Assembly: GCA_029213005.1 (NCBI GenBank)
Contig: JARGPI010000001.1
Location: forward strand, 245,356-309,355
Source: Verrucomicrobiales bacterium
Lineage (GTDB): Bacteria; Verrucomicrobiota; Verrucomicrobiia; Verrucomicrobiales; DEV007
DNA: 64,000 nt
Direction of reading: 5' to 3'
A program made the translations under genes and the position numbers. Shown here piece after piece: positions 54,990-63,025 of the stretch. Below the pieces are notes generated by a model that searched no databases, had not been told where the DNA came from, and saw only the letters and a program-made list of their open reading frames with translations. Position 1 is the stretch's first letter, and each line of letters starts with the position of its first letter.

Positions 54990-55034
54990 CAGACTGTACC
55001 CTGTACAATCCCGGACTGTACAGGGTACGGTCTG
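54990..55034. repeat. 22-bp-phased palindromic repeat, two inverted units, extended hairpin
   Basis: Cores TGTACCCTGTACA (54995) and TGTACAGGGTACG (55017) are 22 bases apart and inverted. Flanking CAGAC (54990-54994) and GTCTG (55030-55034) extend the pairing, so the element can form an 18-bp stem with one wobble and a 9-base loop. There is no T-tract. It lies between the pectate-lyase and transporter genes. Confidence 0.9.
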
Positions 55035-55058
55035 CTCCAGCCCGAAGAGCCCTGTATT

Positions 55059-56498
55059 TCACTCGCCTGTTTGAGACTTCGAAGCGGCAAGAAATGCCGC
55101 CAGATCTGAAACGCGGCTGCCGAAAGTTTTTGATTCAATCACCCTCGTGACTCCGTCGAAATTTTTCATGGAACCTTTCGTGACCCAGGCTCCCCGCTCG
55201 TCCAGTGATTTGATAGCGTCCCCTGCAGCGGCGGCGACTTTTCCACTCATCGAGTGCGTCGGGAATTTGTAGGTTCCGTTCAGTTTTTCTCTCGGAGTAT
55301 CTTTGAGTTTTTGATAAGATTTTTCCAGTCGGTCAGCTTTGGAACTTACAACAAAACTATAGTGGGTCGGCGTGTCGCTATCATCGTAAGTCAGGTCGTA
55401 TTTTTTCGTAAAGTAGAGAGGGCGATTGGTGTGTAATTCATAAAACCGGGCCAATTGACCGTCCTCCCTTTCCGATTGCTTCAAATAGCGAACCGCCTTC
55501 GGTACCGGTTCCAGATATTTTGAGTCCCCGCTAACACGGTAAAGTTGCATCAACGATAGTATAGCGGTCTGCGACTCCCCGCCCGTGATCGCAGGGGGCT
55601 CAAATTTACGTGCCCACACTGGATGCATCTCCGCATTATACTGCTGAGCCCAGGCCGGTTGCGGATCGGGCATCTGGGCCAGTATAAAAAAGTCCCCCGC
55701 CCGCTTCGCGGAGTCGAGATATTTTGAATCCCCATAGATTCGGTAGGCCTCCAGCATTACAGAAAGCGTATCGGAGATCGTCCCGTCATTGAGCGTGTAA
55801 AAGGTTTTGTAGTTTACCTTGGGAAAAGTTCTCGACCACGTCTCCGGATACGACGCTTTTATGACCGGAAAATCAGCCGCCTTCGGTGGATCCTGAAACT
55901 GCTGGGGCCAGGCTCCATTGGGAAATTGATTAGCGATCAGCTTAGTTATTGCGTAATCAATAGTGTCCTTTAATGCTACGTCACTGAACTCAGTGACCTC
56001 ATCCAATCTCATCAAAAAACGGACACAGGCCTGGGTTTTATTGTCGTCCAGCGTCGATTCATTTTTCACTGAAGGTGAGGCGTCCCCGAGGCGATAGCGA
56101 TAGAGCTTTTCCCCGTTCTCCATCTCAATACTGTCGCGCCATCCACCGGATTCCAGCTGCGTTTCATGCAGGGCTTCAGCCACCTCCCGCGCTGCATCCA
56201 GCAGGAAAGACTCCCCACAGGCGCGATAGGCATTGACCAGCACCTCACCGACGAAGGGCGTTCCGGGAGGTTGAATCCAGCCAGTCGTACGGTTAGTTTT
56301 CCCCTCCCCTTCACGGAACTTCAAATCCGAAGAAACCCGGTATACATACGAACCTTTGTACCCGACTTCGGATCGGAAAAAATCAACGGCCTGTCGCAAG
56401 GCCTTTAGCGCTTCACCCCGCTCAGGCGGTTCTTCGCTGAACGCGACCAAACAGGGAAAAAGAATACCGACAATTAAGAGGCCTACCCGACGAGTCAT
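55059..56498 (-). CDS. Secreted pectate lyase (PL10-like)
   Basis: The 479-residue protein has a signal peptide (about 1-21). The alpha/alpha toroid pattern of PL10 pectate lyases is visible: PNGAWPQQF, TLNDGTISDTLSVML, PDPQPAWAQQYN and ARKFEPPAITGGES. Such enzymes cleave polygalacturonate by beta-elimination. This copy is longer than minimal PL10 domains and has an extra N-terminal helical region. It is in a minus-strand run with thioredoxin-like and Cys-pair genes. The family assignment is by motif. Confidence 0.85.
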   Translation of the reverse strand: MTRRVGLLIVGILFPCLVAFSEEPPERGEALKALRQAVDFFRSEVGYKGSYVYRVSSDLKFREGEGKTNRTTGWIQPPGTPFVGEVLVNAYRACGESFLLDAAREVAEALHETQLESGGWRDSIEMENGEKLYRYRLGDASPSVKNESTLDDNKTQACVRFLMRLDEVTEFSDVALKDTIDYAITKLIANQFPNGAWPQQFQDPPKAADFPVIKASYPETWSRTFPKVNYKTFYTLNDGTISDTLSVMLEAYRIYGDSKYLDSAKRAGDFFILAQMPDPQPAWAQQYNAEMHPVWARKFEPPAITGGESQTAILSLMQLYRVSGDSKYLEPVPKAVRYLKQSEREDGQLARFYELHTNRPLYFTKKYDLTYDDSDTPTHYSFVVSSKADRLEKSYQKLKDTPREKLNGTYKFPTHSMSGKVAAAAGDAIKSLDERGAWVTKGSMKNFDGVTRVIESKTFGSRVSDLAAFLAASKSQTGE

Positions 56499-56521
56499 GC
56501 CACTAGATCGTCGCGTCGAAT

Positions 56522-57079
56522 TTAAATCACAACGACTTTTCTGCGTGTTTTAGGCAGATCGATTTCCATTTCCGGAGGCCCCGGAAAATTCCGCACTTCA
56601 AAATCGTCTAGCAAATCGCGAGTCTGCTTGGAAAGCCCTTCTGAAATGGTTTCCAAACAAGGATCGCAGATTAAAACCGGAGCGTCCCAGAAAATCATAT
56701 GATTACCGACACAGGCGCCAACAATCGTAAAACCGGGGAGTTCCGACCTCGGGATCCCGCAACAGCGACATCCGTCGATCGTGGTTTTCAAGACCGGGCG
56801 CTTCAGCGCCTTTTTCAGATGCTTCATCGACTCCTTTGACATCTCGCCCCGCAAATCTTTGCAGCAACTGTCGCAGAGAGCGTATTCGTAGATCACTTCT
56901 CCGTCCTGATAGGACTTTTCGATAATGTAATCCGACTCTGATTCATTCAGGTCGGATTTACATTCGATACATTGATTGAAAGGTTCCCCGGTTTCAAAAG
57001 AAAAGAAATCCTCCGGGATCGGTCGAAACACTTTCCGATAAATCTCGTCTTTCTTTTCGCGGAAATATCTCCACATCAA
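56522..57079 (-). CDS. Cys-pair protein with four CxxC-type motifs, unknown function
   Basis: The 185-residue protein has no signal peptide or TM helix. It contains CIEC (about 37-40), CDSCC (about 69-73), CRCC (about 104-107) and CDPC (about 137-140), consistent with two zinc-ribbon sites. The rest is charged. It lies 16 bases downstream of the thioredoxin-like gene and 23 upstream of the pectate-lyase gene. I do not recognise the family. Confidence 0.65.
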   Translation of the reverse strand: MMWRYFREKKDEIYRKVFRPIPEDFFSFETGEPFNQCIECKSDLNESESDYIIEKSYQDGEVIYEYALCDSCCKDLRGEMSKESMKHLKKALKRPVLKTTIDGCRCCGIPRSELPGFTIVGACVGNHMIFWDAPVLICDPCLETISEGLSKQTRDLLDDFEVRNFPGPPEMEIDLPKTRRKVVVI

Positions 57080-57095
57080 TCGGAACCTCTCCAGT

Positions 57096-57806
57096 TTACT
57101 GAAAGGTCTTCAGTTTTTCGTCCGCTTCTTTGAGCTTCGCGATAAAACCTTCGTACTTTTTCGTGTTTTCTTCGTTTCGCTGCGGACCAGTCTGGATCCA
57201 CGCCTTTAAATCATCCTGCAGAGTCCGGAAATTCTTAATCGCGGCCTGGTATCCTTCAGCTTTGTCCGGATTGGCAGCCACATAGGCGGCAATATTGGAC
57301 TCACTTAATTGGATCGCGCTCTTAAACTCCTCAATAAATGATTCCGGAGTCTTCTCCTGCCCCGCGCTCAACTGACCCAGCACGGTCTCAGCATCGCTGT
57401 CGAGCACGATATAAGTGGGGTAACCCCGAATACCAAATTTACTCTTCAGTTCGTTATTTCTCTGCTGATAAGCCTTAGGAACCACCAGTGGATCACGTGG
57501 AAAATCAATCGTGACGAGAACCGCATTTTCTTTTGCGTATGCTTTCCAGGCTTCCCCGGCAAAAACGTTTTTATCCATCAATTTGCACCAGCCACACCAG
57601 TCGGACCCCGTGAAATTCAGCATCATGGGCAGACCTTTTTCTTTGGCTAACTTGGCACCGGCATCGAAGTCCATCGTCCACTCGCCAACCTTTGCTCCCA
57701 CCAGCGCTACTTCATCAGAAGCCGTGACGGAACTGCTTGCCATTACCCCCAAAAGGCTGAATGCGGCGGCAAACGTTGAAAATTTAGAGAAAATCATTTT
57801 GGTCAT
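57096..57806 (-). CDS. Exported thioredoxin-like protein
   Basis: The 236-residue protein has a signal peptide (about 1-28). The thioredoxin active site is DWCGWCK (about 70-76), with a following cis-Pro in RGYPTYIVLDSD. The tail (about 165-236) is helical and charged. A WCGWC site resembles thioredoxin_7/DUF255-type periplasmic reductases. It may reduce or isomerise disulfides in the envelope. Confidence 0.87.
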   Translation of the reverse strand: MTKMIFSKFSTFAAAFSLLGVMASSSVTASDEVALVGAKVGEWTMDFDAGAKLAKEKGLPMMLNFTGSDWCGWCKLMDKNVFAGEAWKAYAKENAVLVTIDFPRDPLVVPKAYQQRNNELKSKFGIRGYPTYIVLDSDAETVLGQLSAGQEKTPESFIEEFKSAIQLSESNIAAYVAANPDKAEGYQAAIKNFRTLQDDLKAWIQTGPQRNEENTKKYEGFIAKLKEADEKLKTFQ

Positions 57807-57847
57807 TATGAAATCTTAAATCACCGAATCCCAAACGCAATGACTGT

Positions 57848-58873
57848 TCAGTGACGTAAATACTTCTCAATTAACAGTAAGGTGACCCTCCCAACCGTCT
57901 CCAGACTTTCGGCACTCAATTTGTCCATCGTATCCGCCGGAGTGTGCCAGTAATTGCCGTAATCAAAGTCGATGAGATCGATCGAGGGAATTCCGGCTCC
58001 CGTGTTCAAGGGGATGTGATCGTCTGTGATGAACTGGGAACTGATCCCGATTTTGGAACGAACTCCCAGATCGCTAGCCGCTAAAAGCAGTTGCCTCGAC
58101 ATCGCTTCAACTTTGTCCTTCACTTTTTCAATATCAACGGTGTGCCCAGATTCTTCAGCCTTCTTCAGTTCCCGAATTGAAGAACTCGGAATCTGAACCG
58201 CCGCCTGAATATTGAGGTTTTTATCACCAACCATATCCAGAACAATTCCCCACTCAGGTCGCTTGTTCTTCGGAATCAGGATCATCTCCCCGGCGTAGTA
58301 TTTGCTTCCATAGAGGCCGTCTGTGGTGGTGATGTTGGGACCAAAAGCCTCTTCACCATCAAAGAAAACCAACTCAATTTGTTCGGCAACTGAGGGTTTC
58401 TTAGCAAGAACCGCAGCCAACTCGATGAGAAGCCCCGTGCTGGACCCTCCGTCATTTGCCCCCACGAAGGGAAACCCGAATTTTTTGGTTTCATAGTGAG
58501 AGCAAAGTAATCCCGTGATCTTTCGATCCCACGCCTTCGAAGCAAAACGAGCCCGTAAATTCACAAAAGTGATGACGCCTTCCGGTGTTGGTTTATCGAA
58601 GCTCTGCCTCTGGACTTCCCACCCGGCTTTCTCCAGTTCGGCGATGATATAGCCCCGGGACTGTTCCAAAGCCTCCGTTCCGGCAGGTCTTGGTCCAAAG
58701 TTCACGATCTCTCCGACATGTTTGAGAGCATTTTCACCAGACACAGAATGATAGAGGGCCTTCGCATCGTCGAACACCACGGTTTTATCGTCACACCCCA
58801 GGAAACCAAACAGAAATGCCAGGGTGATGGCTAAAGTCGAGAACGTCACTGAAATAAACCGGGAAGACTGCAT
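57848..58873 (-). CDS. M28-family glutaminyl-cyclase-like lipoprotein
   Basis: The 341-residue protein has a lipoprotein signal ending FGFLGC. The M28 fold follows, with SHYETK (zinc His), GANDGGSSTG (Asp), FFDGEEAFG (Glu-Glu) and YGSKYYA, the version typical of glutaminyl-peptide cyclotransferases rather than aminopeptidases. A C-terminal YWHTPADTMD supplies the last His. It may cyclise N-terminal Gln of exported proteins (inference). The ATG at 58871-58873 gives the lipoprotein signal directly. Confidence 0.85.
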   Translation of the reverse strand: MQSSRFISVTFSTLAITLAFLFGFLGCDDKTVVFDDAKALYHSVSGENALKHVGEIVNFGPRPAGTEALEQSRGYIIAELEKAGWEVQRQSFDKPTPEGVITFVNLRARFASKAWDRKITGLLCSHYETKKFGFPFVGANDGGSSTGLLIELAAVLAKKPSVAEQIELVFFDGEEAFGPNITTTDGLYGSKYYAGEMILIPKNKRPEWGIVLDMVGDKNLNIQAAVQIPSSSIRELKKAEESGHTVDIEKVKDKVEAMSRQLLLAASDLGVRSKIGISSQFITDDHIPLNTGAGIPSIDLIDFDYGNYWHTPADTMDKLSAESLETVGRVTLLLIEKYLRH

Positions 58874-58954
58874 CTCCCCAGAATTAGCAGTGCCCACTTG
58901 GAAAGCAAGCATTTGTCTAAACCCAAAAGCCCCGTAAAATCGCCTACAGGAATT

Positions 58955-59362
58955 ATGAAAACCTTCTGGCTTATATTCAGACTCGCATTCGGGGCGATTT
59001 TCATCTGGAGTGGCATCGCCAAGCTGAAAGATCCCATCAATTTTTCCGATGCGGTCCGCAATTTTGAACTGGTCACCGATCCGGTCGCCCCCGCACTGGC
59101 GCTTTTGATCCCCTGTGTCGAAGTCGTCGCGGGCATCCTCACCATGCTGGGCCTGCTCCTGAGAGGCAGCCTCGCGACCCTGCTACTCAGCCTGCTGATA
59201 TTTACCGCAGCAATAATTATGGCCTGGGTCAGAGGCCTCGACATTTCCTGCGGCTGTTTCGGTGGCAGCGGAGAAATGAACTACCCGGTGATGATAGCCC
59301 GCAACATCGGGTTGATTGCTGCGGCGCTGTTGCTTTTAAAACAAAGCATGCGGCCCGCCTAA
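58955..59362 (+). CDS. MauE/DoxX-type small membrane protein
   Basis: The 135-residue protein has four predicted TM helices and the features of MauE-type DoxX proteins: FRLAFGAIFIWSGIAKLKDP at the start, and LDISCGCFGG (Cys-Gly-Cys) between TM3 and TM4. Such proteins move redox equivalents for disulfide chemistry. The ATG at 58955 follows ACAGGA. It is divergent from the glutaminyl-cyclase-like gene. Confidence 0.82.
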   Translation: MKTFWLIFRLAFGAIFIWSGIAKLKDPINFSDAVRNFELVTDPVAPALALLIPCVEVVAGILTMLGLLLRGSLATLLLSLLIFTAAIIMAWVRGLDISCGCFGGSGEMNYPVMIARNIGLIAAALLLLKQSMRPA

Positions 59363-59363
59363 A

Positions 59364-60698
59364 TCATAGGTGCGGGATCGAATTTTGCACTTCGCGGATT
59401 TTCGCCTTCATCGCTTCAGTGAGGGCCGTCAACCGTACAATTTCACTATTGTAACGCTCCATTGAATCTTCAAATTTTCCCCGGTCACTCTTGATTTTGG
59501 CACGGTGAAACACCCTTGCGGTTTCCGCTCTCTCGTCTTCCATTTTTGCCAGCAAATCCACCGTCTCCCGGAGTTTCTTTTCCATCTCGCCGATCTGAGC
59601 TCTCAGTTCCGCCGCTTTCTTCACCTTTTCATCTCCACTCATCTTCGGAGCAGTCGATGTCATTTCCCGCTTTTTCTGAAGAGTTAATTTGATGATTTCC
59701 CGATCGAGATCGGAAATTGCTTCCGTCAGTCGCACCTTGTCATCTTCGTAATCCACTACAATGTCGGTTCTCCTCTGCTGTTCCTTTCTCAATGCTGAAG
59801 CGCTCTTCACAATTCTCTTGCTGTCATACTCCATCGTATCCTTCTGAAACTTCGCTTCAACTTGCGCCAATTCTGATTCGAACTTGCTCCTCCGGCTTTC
59901 CAAACGGGCGATCGTATCTGTGATATTTTGGTTGTGAGCTGTAATTTCAGCAGCTTTTGCCTGTCTTTCGAGTTCCCAGTCAGATGGATCACTTGAACCG
60001 GAACTCGCCAAGTCCGTCTGATTCGAACGCTGAGGTGCCGCAGCAAGTCTCGCCGCCCGTTCTTTAGCGACCTCCGACCTGCGTTTCGAGAAGGTTGCTG
60101 ACTTCATCACGCTGGAAGGACGCTGCTTTATGGTGGTCTCGACCAACTCGCTTACATCTTCGGTAACCGGGCGACGATTCAAATTTTCCCGAAAACCTTC
60201 AGGGAAATCACTCGAATTGAGCTTGGCAATTCCGTTACTGTGAATGATCGAAACCCCTGATGAATTGACGTCTGAAACTACGGCGTTTTTGTACTTCGTT
60301 CCATGGACATCGGTAAATTCACCTAAAGACTCGCCCTTCTTAAAAGGTAGGCGCTCGATAAAACTGCTCTTCATCCGCTCCAGAATTGCCGATTGTCCGA
60401 TTAATTGAAACTCAAGTGATAGGGCCCGCTTCAAAGTCGCACTATAGGTTTCCGGCTGTCCGGATGACTCAGACGCATCTTCATTGTCGTCCCCCGACTC
60501 GTCCGAATTGTCAGTTTCAACCGAACTGAGAGTTTTATCGTAACCGGAAATTTCCGATTCTAATTCCTCGATTTCACTCTGAAGTTTGACGATTCTTTTT
60601 TTCCGGTAATCGATTCCGGATTGCAGATCAGTTGCCTCATCGCCATGTGTGGGTGACAGAAACACCACGAGCAATATTGCTATAAAGAAAAATTTCAT
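59364..60698 (-). CDS. Secreted coiled-coil protein with SHD1-like motif
   Basis: The 444-residue protein has a signal peptide (about 1-19). An N-terminal coiled coil (about 22-55) and an acidic Ser/Asp linker come first. An SHD1-like motif follows (about 128-165): TKYKNAVVSDV and IIHSNGIAKLNSSDFPE. A long charged coiled coil (about 230-440) ends the protein. No enzymatic motif is visible. It follows a coiled-coil lipoprotein gene by 9 bases. Confidence 0.68.
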   Translation of the reverse strand: MKFFFIAILLVVFLSPTHGDEATDLQSGIDYRKKRIVKLQSEIEELESEISGYDKTLSSVETDNSDESGDDNEDASESSGQPETYSATLKRALSLEFQLIGQSAILERMKSSFIERLPFKKGESLGEFTDVHGTKYKNAVVSDVNSSGVSIIHSNGIAKLNSSDFPEGFRENLNRRPVTEDVSELVETTIKQRPSSVMKSATFSKRRSEVAKERAARLAAAPQRSNQTDLASSGSSDPSDWELERQAKAAEITAHNQNITDTIARLESRRSKFESELAQVEAKFQKDTMEYDSKRIVKSASALRKEQQRRTDIVVDYEDDKVRLTEAISDLDREIIKLTLQKKREMTSTAPKMSGDEKVKKAAELRAQIGEMEKKLRETVDLLAKMEDERAETARVFHRAKIKSDRGKFEDSMERYNSEIVRLTALTEAMKAKIREVQNSIPHL

Positions 60699-60707
60699 AA
60701 TACAGAA

Positions 60708-61292
60708 TTAGTAAAGAGCGTCTTGAGAGACCGTTGCTTCGTGAAGCAGGGCTAGCCTCGATTTTTCCGCCAAATCCTCCCATGGCAAAGCCCTTGGTTG
60801 ACCGTCAACGATGACAGTCAATGTGAAATCAGTGACCTTACCGATCGTCACGACTGGAATTTCTTCACCATTTTCGAGCTGTAACCCTTTGAAAGGAAGA
60901 CCTTCGAAAGAGGTTCTAGTCGGTTGTCTCCAGGTGTCAATCTGGCTTTCAATTTCCGCCAAACTGTTTTCGAGTGTTGCTACGTAATTCTCGGCTTCAA
61001 CCCAGCGTTCAGATTTTTCCCCGGGGGCCTGAGTTTGCTCTTCTTTTTTTGCAGTCGAAGACGAACTCTTGGATTGGGATCGAGGTTTGACCCTTGACGC
61101 CTTGATCTTTTTCTCACCTCGCTCCTTCCTGAGCTCCGTTCTTCTTTCCTCCAACGTCCTGACCGAAGCACTTAAGGTCTCCATCTCCTCTTTTAGTTCG
61201 CTTACTGACGCCGAGCCTGTCTCTCCGTCCCCACCGCCAAAGCAACCGACAAGAAAAAGAGAGAGAAAAGCTAGCAAATAACATTTCCCCAT
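60708..61292 (-). CDS. Coiled-coil lipoprotein, unknown function
   Basis: The 194-residue protein has a lipoprotein signal ending LFLVGC (about Cys17). A coiled coil (about 30-60), a Lys/Ser-rich linker, a second helix and a C-terminal beta-like region (about 125-190: LPFKGLQLENG, VVTIGKV) follow. The last region weakly resembles the SHD1-like motif in the next gene. The two genes form an operon. Confidence 0.65.
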   Translation of the reverse strand: MGKCYLLAFLSLFLVGCFGGGDGETGSASVSELKEEMETLSASVRTLEERRTELRKERGEKKIKASRVKPRSQSKSSSSTAKKEEQTQAPGEKSERWVEAENYVATLENSLAEIESQIDTWRQPTRTSFEGLPFKGLQLENGEEIPVVTIGKVTDFTLTVIVDGQPRALPWEDLAEKSRLALLHEATVSQDALY

Positions 61293-61366
61293 GGGGTACT
61301 ACTTAACTAGATGCCTCCGCTCGGAAAGTCCTTTTTTGCGAAAATTATTTTCGTGACTTCTTCGCC

Positions 61367-61394
61367 TTGAATTCTATAAAAAAGGTTCTAAATT
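61367..61394 (+). promoter_or_regulatory. Candidate sigma70 promoter for tRNA-Leu
   Basis: TTGAAT (61367-61372) and TAAATT (61389-61394) are 16 bases apart, ending 22 bases before the tRNA. Each box matches the consensus at four of six positions. The position fits a tRNA promoter but the match is modest. Confidence 0.35.
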
Positions 61395-61416
61395 CGCGTT
61401 CGCTTTTCAGACACAT

Positions 61417-61498
61417 GCCGGTGTGGTGGAATTGGTAGACACGCGGGATTCAAAATCCCGTTCCTTCGGGAGTGCGGGTTCGATTCCCGCCGCCGGTA
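61417..61498 (+). tRNA. tRNA-Leu(CAA)
   Basis: The 82-base sequence folds as a class-II tRNA: acceptor stem GCCGGTG pairing with CGCCGGT (including two G-U pairs), D-arm with GGTAGAC, anticodon stem CGGGA/TCCCG with loop TTCAAAA (anticodon CAA at 61451-61453), a long variable arm with CCTTCGGG, and a T-arm GCGGGTTCGATTCCCGC. It decodes UUG. The CCA tail is not encoded. It lies alone between two minus-strand genes. Confidence 0.95.
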
Positions 61499-61564
61499 TT
61501 CTGAAATGAGTTACTTCACAGAAACTCAGCGAGCGAGATGAATTAACGGCAATTCCTGGGCCGA

Positions 61565-62068
61565 TTACTTGGATTGAGCAAGCTGCTCTTTCAATTTCGC
61601 GTTTTCCTCCCGCAATTCCCGAACGGTTTTTATCATTCTTTCGATAAGTACCACGTTAGCTTCGCCCGGATCAGGCTTCAAATCGATGGTCTCCTCGACT
61701 TCTTTGATCATGAGAGTGAGCCGATCTTCGGCACTGAGTTTTTTGCGGTTGGATTCCTCTTCGAGGTCTTTGATCTTTTTCTCCATGGCAGTGAGCTCGG
61801 ACTCGATGCCCTCAACCCGCTTCTTTGCGATTTGCTCCCGCATTTTCACCGAACGAAGGCGCTCCTCCTGACGCTTTTCCATGGCGCTGACCACCAATTC
61901 GAGCTCATTCATTGATTGAGCCCGAATAACGATTTCGTCAGAGGTGATCTCGAGGCGGTCTATCCGCTCGTTTAACTGGTCGACCTTACTGGGCCCAGAA
62001 CAGGACACCGATGAGGCCACGGCTAAAAGTAGCAAAGCGTTGACGGTCAGTTTCAATCTACCCTGCAT
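61565..62068 (-). CDS. Coiled-coil lipoprotein, unknown function
   Basis: The 167-residue protein has a lipoprotein-type signal ending ASSVSC (about Cys23). A nearly continuous charged coiled coil follows (about 30-165), with typical heptads such as LNERIDRLEITSDEI. The ATG at 62066-62068 gives the signal directly; the extended frame would overlap the FAH gene further. It overlaps the end of the FAH-family gene by 11 bases on the same strand. Confidence 0.7.
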   Translation of the reverse strand: MQGRLKLTVNALLLLAVASSVSCSGPSKVDQLNERIDRLEITSDEIVIRAQSMNELELVVSAMEKRQEERLRSVKMREQIAKKRVEGIESELTAMEKKIKDLEEESNRKKLSAEDRLTLMIKEVEETIDLKPDPGEANVVLIERMIKTVRELREENAKLKEQLAQSK

Positions 62069-62918
62069 AAGCAATGGCCTCCTGACGCGATTCACCAAGG
62101 CCTTCGATCCCGAGTTCGACAATATCACCCGCTTTCATAAACTGCGGTGGATTGAAACCCATCCCGACTCCGGGAGGCGTTCCCGTCGAGATGATATCGC
62201 CTGGTATCAGGCTCATAAATTCGCTGAGATAGCTGACCAGATGTGCGATCCCGAAGATCATCGTTCCGGAATTCCCGTTTTGTTTGGTTTCGCCGTTCAC
62301 TTTCAACCACATCCCAAGATTGTCGATGTCGCCGAGTTCATCCGGTGTCGCCACAAATGGTCCAATCGGCGCAAAGGTGTCACAGCTCTTGCCTTTGACC
62401 CACTGACCTCCCCTTTCCAGCTGATAAGCGCGCTCGCTGTAGTCGTTGTGTAGAAGGTAACCAGCGACGTGATCGAGTGCATTTTCCTGACTTACGTAAT
62501 TGGCCCGTTTTCCAATAACAAAGGCCAATTCCACTTCCCAGTCGGTTTTCTCGCTGTTGCGGGGAATCACAACGGGATCGTTGGGGCCACATATCGCGCT
62601 GGTCGCTTTAAAAAACACGATAGGCTCTTCTGGAATTTGCATACCAGCCTCAGCGGCGTGGTCGGAGTAATTCAAGCCGATACAAATCAATTTGCCCGGC
62701 TTTGCGACACAGGGCGCCAATCTGGTATCATCAGCAACGCGAGGAGCGCTCTCTGCATTGGCCTCGACCCATGACGATAACTTTTCGAAATTCTCCGGAT
62801 CGGCAAAAAAATCCTCTCCCCAGTCCATTCCAAATTCCGAGGCATCGATACGGCTACCGTCACCAAGTTGCACACCGGGTTTTTCGGCTCCTTCATTTCC
62901 AAAGCGGATCAATTTCAT
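62058..62918 (-). CDS. Fumarylacetoacetate-hydrolase-family protein
   Basis: The 286-residue protein has the FAH fold signatures: CIGLNYSDHAAE, EVELAFVIG (metal-site Glu residues), HNDYSER, GKSCDTFAPIGP and ISTGTPPGVGMG. Family enzymes hydrolyse, decarboxylate or hydrate 2-keto acids with Mg2+, for example acylpyruvases or ureidoglycolate lyases. Substrate uncertain. The start MKLIRFG is the usual N-terminus. It lies 107 bases after the aspartate-kinase gene. Confidence 0.9.
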   Translation of the reverse strand: MKLIRFGNEGAEKPGVQLGDGSRIDASEFGMDWGEDFFADPENFEKLSSWVEANAESAPRVADDTRLAPCVAKPGKLICIGLNYSDHAAEAGMQIPEEPIVFFKATSAICGPNDPVVIPRNSEKTDWEVELAFVIGKRANYVSQENALDHVAGYLLHNDYSERAYQLERGGQWVKGKSCDTFAPIGPFVATPDELGDIDNLGMWLKVNGETKQNGNSGTMIFGIAHLVSYLSEFMSLIPGDIISTGTPPGVGMGFNPPQFMKAGDIVELGIEGLGESRQEAIAYAG

Positions 62919-63025
62919 ACGCCGCAAATCCTAGACGAACGCTCAAAGCTGACAAGCTTGAACTGTCCTAAAGGAGGGAAAAGTTCCGGAAAACGCACTG
63001 ACTCGTTTTTTTGCTCATCAGGTTT

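Noticed and set aside
6785..55034. The 22-bp-phased repeats as CRISPR repeats or intrinsic terminators
   Set aside because: Units are only 13 bp with 9-base spacers in groups of two or three, and no cas genes are seen; hairpins lack a following T-tract, and one locus is inside a gene.
61417..61564. tRNA-Leu as integration site of a genomic island, and a terminator after it
   Set aside because: No integrase or repeat of the tRNA 3' end is visible. The only hairpin, TGAGTT at 61507 with AACTCA at 61523, has 6 bp and no T-tract.
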